From Polyangiaceae bacterium (GTDB lineage Bacteria > Myxococcota_A > Polyangia > Polyangiales > Polyangiaceae): DNA of 64,000 bases. The position numbers and the translations under genes were made by a program. Where the stretch lies: contig JANXOF010000037.1 in NCBI GenBank assembly GCA_025353725.1, positions 124,001-188,000 on the forward strand, given 5' to 3'. This document shows, piece by piece, positions 10,377 through 19,651 of the stretch. The stretch's first letter is position 1, and the number at the start of each line of letters is the position of its first letter. Under the pieces are notes generated by a model that worked only from the letters and a program-made list of their open reading frames with translations, was not told the origin of the DNA and made no database searches.

Positions 10377-11881
10377 GCGCACATCTAGACAGCATGGCGC
10401 AACCGAGCGCCGATCCCTCACGCTGGGTTCTCTCCGGCCCATGGGCGGGCGCTTGGAAGGTCTTTGCCCTTATCGGCGCACTCGGTGCCGCCGGCGCCGC
10501 GTTTGGCTACACGGTCGACTCCCGAAGGTTTGCCTACGCGTGGCTCTTTTCGTTCATGACGTGCTTGGCGGTCGCTCTCGGCTGCACCTTCTTCGTCCTC
10601 ATCCAGCGCCTCACCGTCGCAGGGTGGAGCGTGACGGTTAGGCGTACGGCCGAGTTTTTCAGCTACGGCGTTCTTGCGCTGGTGCCGCTCTTCGTCCCCG
10701 TCTTGATGTGCGCGGGTCAGTTGTGGCCGTCGTTAGAAGGTCGCGTGGGTGGACCCGACGTCTCAGGCCATGGCGAGTCTCACGGCTCGATATCTCTCGT
10801 CACGCCCGCCTACGCTCAGGAGCATCCTCCTGCGACCTCTCAAGGAGGAGGCACTCACGGGAACGCCGAAGCAGCGCCGGCAAGTGCACACGGGTCTTCA
10901 CCGGTAGAAGGCGCGACAAATCACGCCGGCGATCCTGGAGCAGCGGCGGGTAACGCCCACGGCTCGCCTTCATTGTCGTCGGCGGGGCACGGCGATGCTG
11001 CAACACATGCGCTTCATGCGTCGCACGAGCTCATTCGCAGCGAGACGATGGCGAAAAAGACGGGCTACCTAAATCGGAACTTCTTCTACGGTCGTGCCGC
11101 CTTGTACTTCGCGGTTTGGGTCCTCCTCGCAGTTCGGCTCTTCGGATATTCGGTGACCCAAGACACCACGAAAGATCCGAAGCTCACGGTCCGCGCGCAG
11201 GGATTTGCGCCAGGAGCCATGTTCCTGTTCGCGCTGACGCTTACGTTCGCCGCGTTCGATTGGATCATGGCGCTCGAGCCCACGTGGTGCTCCACCATCT
11301 TCGGGGTGTACTACTTCGCCGGGTGCGTCGTCTCGAGTCTTGCGGTCATCATTCTAGTGACCATGGCGCTGCGGACCTCAGGACCACTCAAGGGTGCCGT
11401 GACGCCTGAGCACTTTCATGACCTTGGCAAGCTCATGTTCGGGTTCATGGTGTTTTGGGCGTACATCGGCTTCTCGCAATTCATGCTGATCTGGTACGCA
11501 GCCCTTCCCGAGGAGACGAGCTGGTACCACAATCGTTGGGACTACGGGCCGTGGGCTAAGGTGAGCGTGGCGCTGCTTTTCGGCCATTTCATCGTGCCTT
11601 TCTTCTGGCTCATCTCCCGTAACTTCAAGCGCAATCTAAGTCGCCTTCAGCTCGGCGCGGGCCTCCTCCTCGTGATGCACGTGGTGGACATGTATTGGTT
11701 CGTGATGCCGAACCTCGCCCTCGGCTCAAATGACTTCGCTTTCCACTGGCTTGACGCCGCTTGCTTCTGCGCTGTCGGCGGGGTTTACGGCGCTTTCGTA
11801 TTCTTCCGTATGACCAAAAACCACCTCGTCCCGGTCGGCGATCCGCGTCTCCAGCGGTCGCTGCACTTTCAAAACGCCTGA
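10373..11881 (+). CDS. actF: Alternative Complex III subunit ActF, NrfD-like membrane protein with His-rich insert
   Basis: 502-residue second NrfD-like subunit of ACIII, about ten hydrophobic helices. The GTG at 10373 overlaps the actE stop; ATG 10394 is an alternative start. Conserved ActF stretches include ELIRSETMAKKTGYLN before helix 4, TFAAFDWIMALEPTWCSTIF and QFMLIWYAALPEE. Between helices 3 and 4 (about residues 120-225) lies an unusually long Ala/Gly/Ser-rich insert with about eleven histidines and no hydrophobic helix; it is encoded in continuous frame and looks genuine. Followed after 9 bases by a small protein of the same operon. Confidence 0.93.
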   Translation: MSAHLDSMAQPSADPSRWVLSGPWAGAWKVFALIGALGAAGAAFGYTVDSRRFAYAWLFSFMTCLAVALGCTFFVLIQRLTVAGWSVTVRRTAEFFSYGVLALVPLFVPVLMCAGQLWPSLEGRVGGPDVSGHGESHGSISLVTPAYAQEHPPATSQGGGTHGNAEAAPASAHGSSPVEGATNHAGDPGAAAGNAHGSPSLSSAGHGDAATHALHASHELIRSETMAKKTGYLNRNFFYGRAALYFAVWVLLAVRLFGYSVTQDTTKDPKLTVRAQGFAPGAMFLFALTLTFAAFDWIMALEPTWCSTIFGVYYFAGCVVSSLAVIILVTMALRTSGPLKGAVTPEHFHDLGKLMFGFMVFWAYIGFSQFMLIWYAALPEETSWYHNRWDYGPWAKVSVALLFGHFIVPFFWLISRNFKRNLSRLQLGAGLLLVMHVVDMYWFVMPNLALGSNDFAFHWLDAACFCAVGGVYGAFVFFRMTKNHLVPVGDPRLQRSLHFQNA

Positions 11882-11890
11882 GGCACAGAG

Positions 11891-12358
11891 ATGGCCGTCG
11901 ACAACACACAGCCCAGAGTTCGCCTCATCGCGACACTCGCCGTCATCGTGATCATCACGCTGGTCGGCCTTGATTTCGTCCTCAAGAGCTACTTCACGTT
12001 CATGAGCGAGGGCGCGCAGTACGAAAAAATGGCGCCACGGGCAGACGTGCTCGCGCAAACAGCTGCCGACTCGGCTTCTTTTTCTTCCGCAAGGATGCCC
12101 ATGCTTCAGGCTGCAGCGCAGCTCAAGCTCGGTCGCAGCGAGGCCATCGAGCCTAGACCGTCGGATGACCTCGGCGCGATGACGGGATGGAACAAGCTTC
12201 CAAAGCTCGCGCCCGTCTCCTTTGTGTCGCGCGACCTGCCCTTACCTCTGTCTGGGGGCGTAGGGTACGGAGCCGAATCGAGCCTTGCGGATGGCGGTTC
12301 TGTCTCTAAGAACCCGGTGTCAGACGCGGGACGCGACGCGCGGCCTCCGCAACACTGA
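11891..12358 (+). CDS. Small single-pass membrane protein between actF and SCO, unknown
   Basis: 155 residues with one hydrophobic helix near the N-terminus (about 12-32, IATLAVIVIITLVGLDF) and a polar, Ala/Ser/Pro-rich C-terminal part predicted to be periplasmic. The tail contains G-W-N-K-L-P and ends in a low-complexity Asp/Ala/Pro stretch. It has no cysteines or heme motif. Position between actF and the SCO gene (7-base gap to the latter) in a tightly packed operon suggests a role in ACIII or caa3 assembly or stability. This is inference from context; no family was recognised. Confidence 0.75.
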   Translation: MAVDNTQPRVRLIATLAVIVIITLVGLDFVLKSYFTFMSEGAQYEKMAPRADVLAQTAADSASFSSARMPMLQAAAQLKLGRSEAIEPRPSDDLGAMTGWNKLPKLAPVSFVSRDLPLPLSGGVGYGAESSLADGGSVSKNPVSDAGRDARPPQH

Positions 12359-12365
12359 GTCCACG

Positions 12366-13346
12366 ATGACGCCTCTCTTCGAACACACCTTGCGCGCGCC
12401 ACGGCATTTTCGGCTCCGTCCGATTGTATGCCGTATAGCTCCGCGACGTGTTCAAAGCTCCGGCGGCGCCCGTTCCACCGCTTCGTTTATTCTGGTCGCA
12501 GCGTTCACGCTCTTCTTCGGGCTCTCGCCTCGCACGGCAAAGGCTCAGGTGGCCGGTATGCCGCCCGAGCTGGTCCATGTTGGAGTCCGCGAGCACCTCG
12601 ACGGTCCGCTCCCCCTTGAAACTCCGTTTCGCGACCACACCGGCAAGGCCGTCAAGCTCGGCGATTTCTTCGACGGCAAGCGGCCTGTCGTCCTGACCTT
12701 CGCCTACCACTCATGCCCCGTGCTTTGCAGCATGGTCCTCAATGCGACCGCGAGTGGGCTGCGCGGGATCGGTTGGAACGTTGGCAAAGAGTTTGAGGTC
12801 GTCACAATCAGCATCGACCCCGAAGAATCCTTGGAGAAGACCGCTATCAAGCGCGCTTCGATCCTCTCGGAGTACGGAGCCTCTCGAGGTCACGACGGGA
12901 CTGGTTGGCACTTTCTCGTCGGTGGCAAGGCAGCCATTGCGAGCGTCGCGGCGGCCGCAGGGTTCGAGTACCAATACGACGCTGACCAGAAACAATGGGG
13001 TCATCCGTCCGTTCTGATGATCGCCAAGCCCGATGGCCACATGGCGCGCTATCTGTACGGCCTCGAATTCTTGTCGAACGACTTGAAGCTCGGGTTGCTC
13101 GAGGCGTCCGCGGGGCGCAGCATTTCGACGTTGGAGCAGCTGATCCTGTACTGCTACCACTACGATCCCAAAGGCGGAAAGTACGTCCTCGTGGCTCAGC
13201 GCGTCATGCAAGTGGGTGGCGGAGCAGTGGCTCTCGTGTTGTTTGGATTTCTTGGCCTTTTTTGGGGGCGCGAGTTCCGCAAAAGTAGGCGGGGTTCAGC
13301 CTCGGGCGATCGCTCGAGCCCTGTGCCCCGCGATGTGACCGTGTGA
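12366..13346 (+). CDS. SCO1/SenC-family copper chaperone for oxidase CuA assembly
   Basis: 326 residues. Thioredoxin-like SCO fold with the copper motif CPVLC (Cys 117 and 121) and the distal His in HPSVL near residue 213. SCO proteins deliver copper to the CuA site of oxidase subunit II, which is encoded immediately downstream. An N-terminal hydrophobic segment (about 40-60) and a C-terminal hydrophobic helix (about 283-303) suggest double anchoring; the second helix is seen in SCO-like proteins of caa3 and ACIII clusters. Start at ATG 12366 is preferred because the upstream in-frame extension overlaps the preceding gene. Confidence 0.93.
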   Translation: MTPLFEHTLRAPRHFRLRPIVCRIAPRRVQSSGGARSTASFILVAAFTLFFGLSPRTAKAQVAGMPPELVHVGVREHLDGPLPLETPFRDHTGKAVKLGDFFDGKRPVVLTFAYHSCPVLCSMVLNATASGLRGIGWNVGKEFEVVTISIDPEESLEKTAIKRASILSEYGASRGHDGTGWHFLVGGKAAIASVAAAAGFEYQYDADQKQWGHPSVLMIAKPDGHMARYLYGLEFLSNDLKLGLLEASAGRSISTLEQLILYCYHYDPKGGKYVLVAQRVMQVGGGAVALVLFGFLGLFWGREFRKSRRGSASGDRSSPVPRDVTV

Positions 13347-13356
13347 GGAGGCTTCA

Positions 13357-14343
13357 GTGACGTACCGCATGTTGGCGACAGAACCACAAGCGTCGAGCTG
13401 GCAGTTGCCGCCGGCGATGTCCGATACGGCGCCGCCCGTCGACAATACCTACAACTTCATTTTTTGGTTCTCCGTCGCGTTCACCGTCGTCATTACGGCG
13501 CTAACGCTGTACTTCGTCGTGAAGTACCGGCGTCGACCAGGCGTGAGGTCGGAGCCTACGGGTCACTTCAATCGCCTCGAGATCTTCTGGACGGTTACGC
13601 CGACGATCTTTATCGGCATTCTCTTTCACGTTGGCTTTAGTTCATGGATCAAGAACGCGACGGCGGCCGAAGGCGCGACCGAGATCCGAGTTCGAGGCAA
13701 GAAGTGGGTGTGGGAGTTCGAATACCCGACGGGTGACCGAGTTCCGAGCGAGCTCGTTCTCGAGAAGGGGCGCGCGTACAAGATGATCATCTCGTCCGAA
13801 GACGTTCTTCACTCGTTCTTCATCCCTGAGTTTCGTCTCAAGCGCGACGCGGTGCCTGGACAGTACTCGTTCATTGCCTTCACTCCGACCGTCACGGGCG
13901 CGGCGCATGTTTTTTGCGCCGAATACTGCGGGACGAACCATTCCGGGATGGGTGCGACCGTGAAAGTGCTCGAGCCGAACGAGTACCAAGAGTGGGCGAA
14001 GGGACTCGGGAAGTGCGTCGGCACGCCTGAAGAGTGCGTCCCTGAGCGTTACGGCGAGTCGCTCTTCGCGAAGAATGCGTGCACGACGTGTCACGGTGTG
14101 GGCGGTACGGGGATGGTCGGCGGTTCCAAGGGAGTCGGTCCGAAGCTTGCCGGGATCTACAACACCATGCAGCCGCTTATGTCGGGCGGTCCGGTGATGG
14201 CGGACGAGAACTACATTCGCGAGTCGATTCTCCGACCGAACGCGAAAATCGTGCAGGGCTACGCGAACGTCCAGATGCCGGCCTTCGTCCTCAAAGACGA
14301 CCAGCTCGACGCGATCATCGCCTACCTAAAGTCGTTGAAGTAA
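13357..14343 (+). CDS. ctaC: Cytochrome c oxidase subunit II, caa3 type (CuA plus fused cytochrome c)
   Basis: 328 residues. Two N-terminal hydrophobic helices (about 29-50 and 71-88), the cupredoxin domain with the CuA ligands in CAEYCGTNHSGM (Cys 187 and 191, plus His and Met), then a fused cytochrome c domain with CTTCH at about 242-246 and a Met in VQMPAF. The fusion defines caa3-type oxidases, and it accepts electrons directly from ACIII or a small c cytochrome. GTG start at 13357 is supported by GAGGAGG six bases upstream; ATG 13369 is an alternative. No cleavable signal is evident. Confidence 0.95.
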   Translation: MTYRMLATEPQASSWQLPPAMSDTAPPVDNTYNFIFWFSVAFTVVITALTLYFVVKYRRRPGVRSEPTGHFNRLEIFWTVTPTIFIGILFHVGFSSWIKNATAAEGATEIRVRGKKWVWEFEYPTGDRVPSELVLEKGRAYKMIISSEDVLHSFFIPEFRLKRDAVPGQYSFIAFTPTVTGAAHVFCAEYCGTNHSGMGATVKVLEPNEYQEWAKGLGKCVGTPEECVPERYGESLFAKNACTTCHGVGGTGMVGGSKGVGPKLAGIYNTMQPLMSGGPVMADENYIRESILRPNAKIVQGYANVQMPAFVLKDDQLDAIIAYLKSLK

Positions 14344-14358
14344 GGACCCAGGAAGACC

Positions 14359-16092
14359 ATGGCAGCAATCACGACATCGCCGGCGCACCACGAAGAGGTC
14401 GACCCGAACGCGAGTTACCTGGAGGCCTCGAAGGGGATCGGCAACTGGCTGGTTACCGTCGATCACAAGCGCATCGGGGTAATGTACCTCATCGCCGTGA
14501 CGATCGCGTTCGCCCTCGGTGGCGTATTCGCGCTTCTCGTGCGCGCGGAGCTCTTTACGAAGGGCCGCACGATTATGGATGCGGACACCTACAACCGGAT
14601 GTTCTCGCTCCACGGTGTCGTGATGGTGTTCCTTTTCATCATCCCGTCGATACCGGCCGCAATGGGCAATATTATTCTGCCGATTCAACTCGGCACGAAA
14701 GACGTTGCTTTCCCAAAGCTCAACTTATTGAGTCTTTACGTTTACGTCTTCGGTGCGTGCTTCGGTATCTACTCGATGATTAACGGCGGTGTCGACACGG
14801 GTTGGACATTCTACACGCCCTACTCGTCGAGCGATCCGGCGCACGGCGGCGTGGGGTCTCCGTCGGCCGTGCTCCCGATGACTCTTGCAGCCTTTATTAT
14901 GGGGTTTTCATCGATCTTAACCGGTGTGAACTTTATCGCTACCATCCACAAGATGCGGGCGCCGGGCCTAACGTGGCGTCGCCTGACGCTGTTCACGTGG
15001 GCACTCTACGCCACCTCGATTATCCAAGTTCTTGCCACGCCGGTGCTCGCGATAACCCTCCTCCTTCTCACGATGGAGCGTTTTTTAGGGCTCGGTATCT
15101 TTGACCCGCGCCTCGGCGGAGACCCCGTGCTCTTCCAGCACTTCTTCTGGTTTTACTCGCATCCCGCCGTCTACATTATGATTGTGCCGGCCATGGGCGT
15201 GGTGAGCGAGATTATCGCGACCTTCTCGCGACGCGAGCCCGTTGGCTACATGGCCATTGCAGCGAGTTCGCTCGGCCTCGCGCTCCTCGGGTTTCTCGTG
15301 TGGGGCCACCACCTTTTCGTGGCGGGCATGAGCGAGTACGCCACGATGGTGTTCAGCGCGCTCACGTTCCTCGTGGCGATTCCGAGCGGCGTGAAAATCT
15401 TCAACTGGGTCGCGACCCTCTATAAGGGGTCGATTTCTCTCCAGTCGCCAATGCTCTGGGCGCTCTCGTTCTTATTTCTTTTCACGATCGGCGGTCTGAC
15501 CGGACTCTTCCTCGGAATGCTCGCGGTCGACGTTCACCTTCACGACACGTACTTCGTCGTCGCTCACTTCCACTACGTCATGGTCGGCGGGACCGTCATG
15601 GGGTTTGTCGGCGGTCTTCACTACTGGTGGCCCAAGTTTACAGGCAAGCTCTACGACGAAAAGTGGGCGCGCTTCGGTTGGTTCTTTGTCTTCGTTGGCT
15701 TCAACGTGACGTTCCTCACACAGTTCGTGCTCGGTTCGCGGGGCATGCCGCGCCGCTACTACGACTATCTTCCGCAGTTTCAACAACTCCACCAGATATC
15801 GACGATGGGCTCGTGGGTCTTAGGCTTCGGATTCCTCGTGCTGGGCACGATGTTCGTGCGGTCGCTTATCGGGGGAAAGCCTGCACCTCGTAACCCCTGG
15901 GGTTCGGCTGCTCTCGAATGGATGACGCCCACGCCGCCTCCGCTTTACAACTTTGTGAAAGACCCCGTTCTAACGCGAGGTCAGTATGACTACCACCTTG
16001 CGACGGATGACGAACTCTATGAGGGGTACGACGACCCTCTCTTTCCCAAACGAATGTCCAAAGAGTCGCGCGAGGCGAAGGCCCGATCATGA
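14359..16092 (+). CDS. ctaD: Cytochrome c oxidase subunit I
   Basis: 577-residue heme-copper oxidase catalytic subunit with about twelve helices, binding heme a and the heme a3-CuB centre. Visible signatures: [10 protein letters not shown] (low-spin heme His), [17 protein letters not shown] (CuB His and cross-linked Tyr), [10 protein letters not shown] (two CuB His) and [14 protein letters not shown] (heme His pair). The YSHP form in helix VI, without the Glu of GHPEVY, marks an A2-type proton pathway. Ribosome site AGGAAG precedes ATG 14359. The stop overlaps the next subunit by four bases. Confidence 0.97.
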   Translation: MAAITTSPAHHEEVDPNASYLEASKGIGNWLVTVDHKRIGVMYLIAVTIAFALGGVFALLVRAELFTKGRTIMDADTYNRMFSLHGVVMVFLFIIPSIPAAMGNIILPIQLGTKDVAFPKLNLLSLYVYVFGACFGIYSMINGGVDTGWTFYTPYSSSDPAHGGVGSPSAVLPMTLAAFIMGFSSILTGVNFIATIHKMRAPGLTWRRLTLFTWALYATSIIQVLATPVLAITLLLLTMERFLGLGIFDPRLGGDPVLFQHFFWFYSHPAVYIMIVPAMGVVSEIIATFSRREPVGYMAIAASSLGLALLGFLVWGHHLFVAGMSEYATMVFSALTFLVAIPSGVKIFNWVATLYKGSISLQSPMLWALSFLFLFTIGGLTGLFLGMLAVDVHLHDTYFVVAHFHYVMVGGTVMGFVGGLHYWWPKFTGKLYDEKWARFGWFFVFVGFNVTFLTQFVLGSRGMPRRYYDYLPQFQQLHQISTMGSWVLGFGFLVLGTMFVRSLIGGKPAPRNPWGSAALEWMTPTPPPLYNFVKDPVLTRGQYDYHLATDDELYEGYDDPLFPKRMSKESREAKARS

Positions 16093-16826
16093 GCCGCGAA
16101 GCTGTGACCGCAGCCCACGTCGATAGCTCACCTCCGCACGCTGGCCACGGTGCGCACGCCGACGCGGCGCATCACGGCCCGGTTTGGCTGGCGCACCACT
16201 TCGATACGCCCGCACAGCAGTTCGACACCGCGAAAATAGGGATGTGGGTCTTCCTAGCGCAGGAGCTGCTGTTCTTCAGCGGACTCTTTGTCGCCTACGG
16301 CGTCTACCGAAGTTGGTACCCCGAGATGTTCATCGCGGCGTCCCGGCAGCTGAACAAAGAGATGGGAGCGACGAACACCGTCGTACTTCTCTTCTCGTCA
16401 CTCACGGTTGCACTTGCGGTCCGCTATTCGCAGGTCGGCAACCGAAAGATGACGGGGAGACTCATTCTCACCACCATCGGTTGCGCGTGCATGTTTCTTG
16501 TCATCAAGTTTTTTGAGTACAAGCACAAGTTCGAGGGCGGACTGCTTCCAGGGCGTTTCTACCATCCGCATCTTGAGCACTTGGTCCACGGGTCGCCTCC
16601 GCTCCCTGACAACACGGGCTCATTCTTTTCGATTTACTTCATGATGACCGGCGTGCACGGTATCCACGTGCTCATCGGTATCGGTGTGCTCATTTGGGTC
16701 TGGATCCGGAACAACCGCGGTGAGTTCTCAAAGGAGTACTTCACGCCAGTCGACATCGTTGCGCTTTACTGGCACCTCGTCGACCTTGTGTGGATTTACC
16801 TCTTCCCTCTGCTCTATCTGATTTGA
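16089..16826 (+). CDS. ctaE: Cytochrome c oxidase subunit III
   Basis: 245 residues, six to seven helices, with the subunit III signatures [38 protein letters not shown] and [18 protein letters not shown]. The first 35 residues form a His-rich, helix-free N-terminal tail (about eight His). Translation starts within the ctaD stop codon (ATGA). It stabilises subunit I and its proton uptake. Confidence 0.95.
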   Translation: MSREAVTAAHVDSSPPHAGHGAHADAAHHGPVWLAHHFDTPAQQFDTAKIGMWVFLAQELLFFSGLFVAYGVYRSWYPEMFIAASRQLNKEMGATNTVVLLFSSLTVALAVRYSQVGNRKMTGRLILTTIGCACMFLVIKFFEYKHKFEGGLLPGRFYHPHLEHLVHGSPPLPDNTGSFFSIYFMMTGVHGIHVLIGIGVLIWVWIRNNRGEFSKEYFTPVDIVALYWHLVDLVWIYLFPLLYLI

Positions 16827-16836
16827 GGCGCCCGCG

Positions 16837-17313
16837 ATGAGCACTGCACAACACGGACATGGTTTGAGTCACGATGACGGCGCTGTCCACGCCCACGTTT
16901 CGTCGGTTCCTTTTTATATCGCGGTCTTCCTCGGCTTACTCTTTCTTACGGGAATGACCGTTGGTCAGTCGTATGTCGACCTCGGGAAAGCGAACATCGT
17001 TTTGGTTGTCGTCATCGCGACGATGAAGGCTTCGCTTGTTGCGACGTTCTTCATGCACTTGCGTTGGGACGATAAGTTCAATGTCCTCATCTTCATCGGG
17101 AGCTTGCTGTTTATCGGCGTGTTTTTCGCCTACACGCTCAAAGACACGGACCGTCGCGGCGAACGTGACCCAGACCAAAACGTCCACGTGTGGGAAAAGA
17201 CGGGCGAAGCCGCCCCGGGCGGAATGCCAAAGAAGGAGCATGCCGCCCCAGCGAGCGAGTCCGGTGGATCAGCGCTGCCAGGCGCGGCCGGGATGACACT
17301 CCCGCAGCACTAG
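16837..17313 (+). CDS. ctaF: Cytochrome c oxidase subunit IV-like protein
   Basis: 158 residues. Three hydrophobic segments (about 25-45, 50-70 and 80-98) with ATFFMHLRWDDKFN between the second and third, typical of prokaryotic subunit IV (CyoD/CtaF-like family). The N-terminal tail is His-rich (HGHGLSHDDGAVHAH). The C-terminal 60 residues are hydrophilic and Ala/Gly/Pro-rich. It is the last gene of the respiratory block and converges on the WecG-like gene with only five bases between stops. Confidence 0.88.
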   Translation: MSTAQHGHGLSHDDGAVHAHVSSVPFYIAVFLGLLFLTGMTVGQSYVDLGKANIVLVVVIATMKASLVATFFMHLRWDDKFNVLIFIGSLLFIGVFFAYTLKDTDRRGERDPDQNVHVWEKTGEAAPGGMPKKEHAAPASESGGSALPGAAGMTLPQH

Positions 17314-17318
17314 CCGAG

Positions 17319-18101
17319 CTAGAAAAAGTCGGTCACTCGAACGCGGGCGGCTCGCGCCGCAGCTTTGACGAGGTGCGGAATGTCGCGCACCACATAGCGA
17401 TGGAACAGCCTGCGTGGTTGCTGCGCGAAGCGGTAAGCCCACTCGAGGCCTGTCCGCTGCATCCATACGGGCGCCCTCCGCAGCATCCCACTCGCCATCT
17501 CGAACGATCCGCCTACGCCGATGGCGACAGGGACCCCCAAGTGGTCTTTGTTCGCTGCAATCCACTTCTCCTGCTTTGGCGCGCCGAAAGCGACGAGCAG
17601 AATATCCGGGCAGGCCGCCCGAACTACCTCGCGAATCCTGTCTTGCTCTGCCTGCTCGCTGAACGTCGCGAACGGGGGACAGTACGTTCCGACAACCTTT
17701 ACGCCCTTCGAGCGCCGTTCGAGCGCGGCTTTTGCCGCCTCCGCCGCGCCGTCCGCGCCGCCCAAGAAAAAGAGCGTTGTGCCCGCGCGTGCCGAGGCCT
17801 CGCCGAGGGTCCAGAAAAGGTCGCTACCCGCGACGCGTTCCCTGAGCGGTGTACCGCCAAGCTTCGATAGCCAAACGACCGGTGCACCATCGGCGACGAC
17901 GAGGTCGGCAGCATCGTAGGCCGCCTTGAATTCCCGATCGGATGACGCGAGCGCGAGGTGATCGAGGTTACCCGTGCAAACGAACCTAGGTCGATCGCGC
18001 ATCTTCGCGAGAAGGACGATGCGCGTCGTTGCCTCCTCGAGAGTGACGTCGTCGAAGAGCAGTCCGTCGATGGCGACGCGAGGTGGAATCATAAGGCGCA
18101 A
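17319..18101 (-). CDS. WecG/TagA/CpsF-family glycosyltransferase
   Basis: 260 residues of the GT26 fold, which transfers N-acetylmannosamine or a related sugar to a lipid-linked acceptor in surface polysaccharide synthesis. Hallmarks are NLDHLALA, VADGAPVVW, the FLGG nucleotide-sugar loop, VAFGAPKQEKW near residue 170 and GVGGSFEMASG before the C-terminal RAPVWMQRTGLEWAYR box. No membrane helix. It diverges from the following glycosyltransferase with 53 bases between starts, so both may act in the same exopolysaccharide or O-antigen pathway; the acceptor cannot be read from sequence. Confidence 0.9.
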   Translation of the reverse strand: MRLMIPPRVAIDGLLFDDVTLEEATTRIVLLAKMRDRPRFVCTGNLDHLALASSDREFKAAYDAADLVVADGAPVVWLSKLGGTPLRERVAGSDLFWTLGEASARAGTTLFFLGGADGAAEAAKAALERRSKGVKVVGTYCPPFATFSEQAEQDRIREVVRAACPDILLVAFGAPKQEKWIAANKDHLGVPVAIGVGGSFEMASGMLRRAPVWMQRTGLEWAYRFAQQPRRLFHRYVVRDIPHLVKAAARAARVRVTDFF

Positions 18102-18154
18102 CGATACACGCGCGACGCTCGACTCGCGATACGGTACGCTTTTCGTTACAAAAC

Positions 18155-19408
18155 ATGCGCATTCTCCACCTCACGACGGAGTTTCCGTGGCCTGCGACAA
18201 GTGGCGGATCGGTGCGGACGGTGTCCCAACTTCGTATTCTTGCGTCGCTGCCCGAGGTCGAATCGGTCACCGTCTTGAGCGTCTCTGAGCACCCGGTCCG
18301 CGAGACCGACCTGCGAGCGTTTGCGGCGTGCGCGCCGAGAGGGCCGACGGAGGCCACGAAGCTCAGAGTGGTGCCACCCGTCTTCCATCCCGTGCATCTT
18401 TTCGATTTCAAGCGCTACGTTCCGCGCGTCGCCGCGCTTCGCGTCTTCCGCGGCGTGCCCTACCTTGCCGGGAAGTGGGATTCACATGCACTTCGCACGT
18501 TACTCCGTCGCGAGCTCGCCACGGCGCGTGTGGATGTGGTGTACATGGATCACGTGGGCATGGCCCGCTATCTGCCCGAGGTGAGAGCCGAGCGTCCGAC
18601 TTGCCGCGTTGTGCTCGATGAGCACAACGTAGAGAGCGCTTTCTTTCGGCAGTTTGCCGAGCGACAGCGAGGCCCGAAGCGCTTGATTGCCGAGTCCGAA
18701 TACCGTGCAAGCCTCGCTTTCGAGACGGCGTCGCTGCGCGCGGTGGATGCGGTCGTCGCGATTTCCAACGAAGATGCGAAACAATTCAAATCTCTCGCAG
18801 GGATTCACGCGCACGTCGTCCCGATGGTCTTCGAGTGTGAGCGCCGCCCACGCGCTCGGCCGCCTTTACCCAATTTCTGTTACGTTGGTAATCTCCGTTG
18901 GCACCCGAACGTGGCGGGCCTCGATTGGTTCTGTCGTGAGGTTTGGCCGACCATTCGATCGCGCGTGCCGAATGCGACGTTTGAAATCGCTGGGGTAGGG
19001 CTGAAGGTCGACGCAGTAGGATTGCTCGACGTGCCGGCCGCCTGGAAAGTGCCAGGAATTAGCACGCTTGGCTTCGTCGACGATCTCGAACCGCTCTACG
19101 CACGATCGCTCGGGATGCTCGCGCCGGTGTTCGGTGGCTCCGGCGTTCGCGTGAAGATGCTCGAAGGCTTTCGCGCGGGCATGCCGGTGGTGACGACACC
19201 CGATGGCGCCTTCGGACTCCCCCTGTCGGACGGCAAAGAAGCCCTTATCGCCGAAGACGCGCTGGGGTTCGCAGAGCGCGTAGAGAGACTGGCGAAGAAC
19301 GATGACGTAGGCACGAGTGTGCGTGAGGGTGGGTATGCCTATCTCGAAGAGCACCACTCGCTTCGCCGCGCGCAGGAGGTCATGCGGCCAGTACTTGGAA
19401 TTGGTTGA
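18155..19408 (+). CDS. Glycosyltransferase family 4-type (GT-B fold)
   Basis: 417 residues. The N-terminal Rossmann half begins MRILHLTTEFPWPATSGG, a donor/acceptor loop typical of GT4 and related enzymes. The C-terminal half has FCYVGNLRWHPNVAG near 240 and the nucleotide-sugar region PVFGGSGVRVKMLEGFRAG, with the conserved Glu, followed by PVVTT. Substrate not deducible. It is divergent from the WecG-like gene and probably works in the same surface-glycan pathway. The stop is followed by about 190 bases of leader for the RRM gene. Confidence 0.88.
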   Translation: MRILHLTTEFPWPATSGGSVRTVSQLRILASLPEVESVTVLSVSEHPVRETDLRAFAACAPRGPTEATKLRVVPPVFHPVHLFDFKRYVPRVAALRVFRGVPYLAGKWDSHALRTLLRRELATARVDVVYMDHVGMARYLPEVRAERPTCRVVLDEHNVESAFFRQFAERQRGPKRLIAESEYRASLAFETASLRAVDAVVAISNEDAKQFKSLAGIHAHVVPMVFECERRPRARPPLPNFCYVGNLRWHPNVAGLDWFCREVWPTIRSRVPNATFEIAGVGLKVDAVGLLDVPAAWKVPGISTLGFVDDLEPLYARSLGMLAPVFGGSGVRVKMLEGFRAGMPVVTTPDGAFGLPLSDGKEALIAEDALGFAERVERLAKNDDVGTSVREGGYAYLEEHHSLRRAQEVMRPVLGIG

Positions 19409-19411
19409 CTC

Positions 19412-19439
19412 TTGCCGACTAGCCTCGTGCTGCTAGCAT
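19412..19439 (+). promoter_or_regulatory. Weak candidate promoter for the RRM gene
   Basis: TTGCCG (19412-19417) and TAGCAT (19434-19439) with a 16-base spacer lie just after the glycosyltransferase stop. The transcript would carry a leader of about 180 bases before the RRM start. Both boxes are imperfect. Confidence 0.3.
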
Positions 19440-19600
19440 CAAAGCTCACGTCGTCCGTGGGTATCGCTCGAGACTCTTTTTCGGGGAATCGAGAGGACTT
19501 GCAGAGTTCGTGGGCACGGTGGCTTTCGCCGCGCAGTCTTCGTTCCGAGACCTAGACGGCTCCGAGGCGGGGCGAAGACTTTTAGAGGCTGAAGGAATCC

Positions 19601-19651
19601 ATGGAGCTGTGGAAAGAGACTGCGAATGAGCTCGCGATTGTACGTCGGTAA
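19601..19651 (+). CDS. Upstream ORF (16 codons) overlapping the RRM gene start
   Basis: ATG at 19601 is preceded by AAGGA at an ideal 5-base spacing and encodes MELWKETANELAIVRR, then TAA. It overlaps the start of the RRM gene (19626) by 26 bases in a different frame. The RRM start itself has a poorer ribosome site (GGAAAGAG far upstream, within this uORF). The arrangement is that of a leader peptide controlling, or coupling to, translation of the main gene. Expression is unproven; the uORF could be fortuitous. Confidence 0.4.
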   Translation: MELWKETANELAIVRR

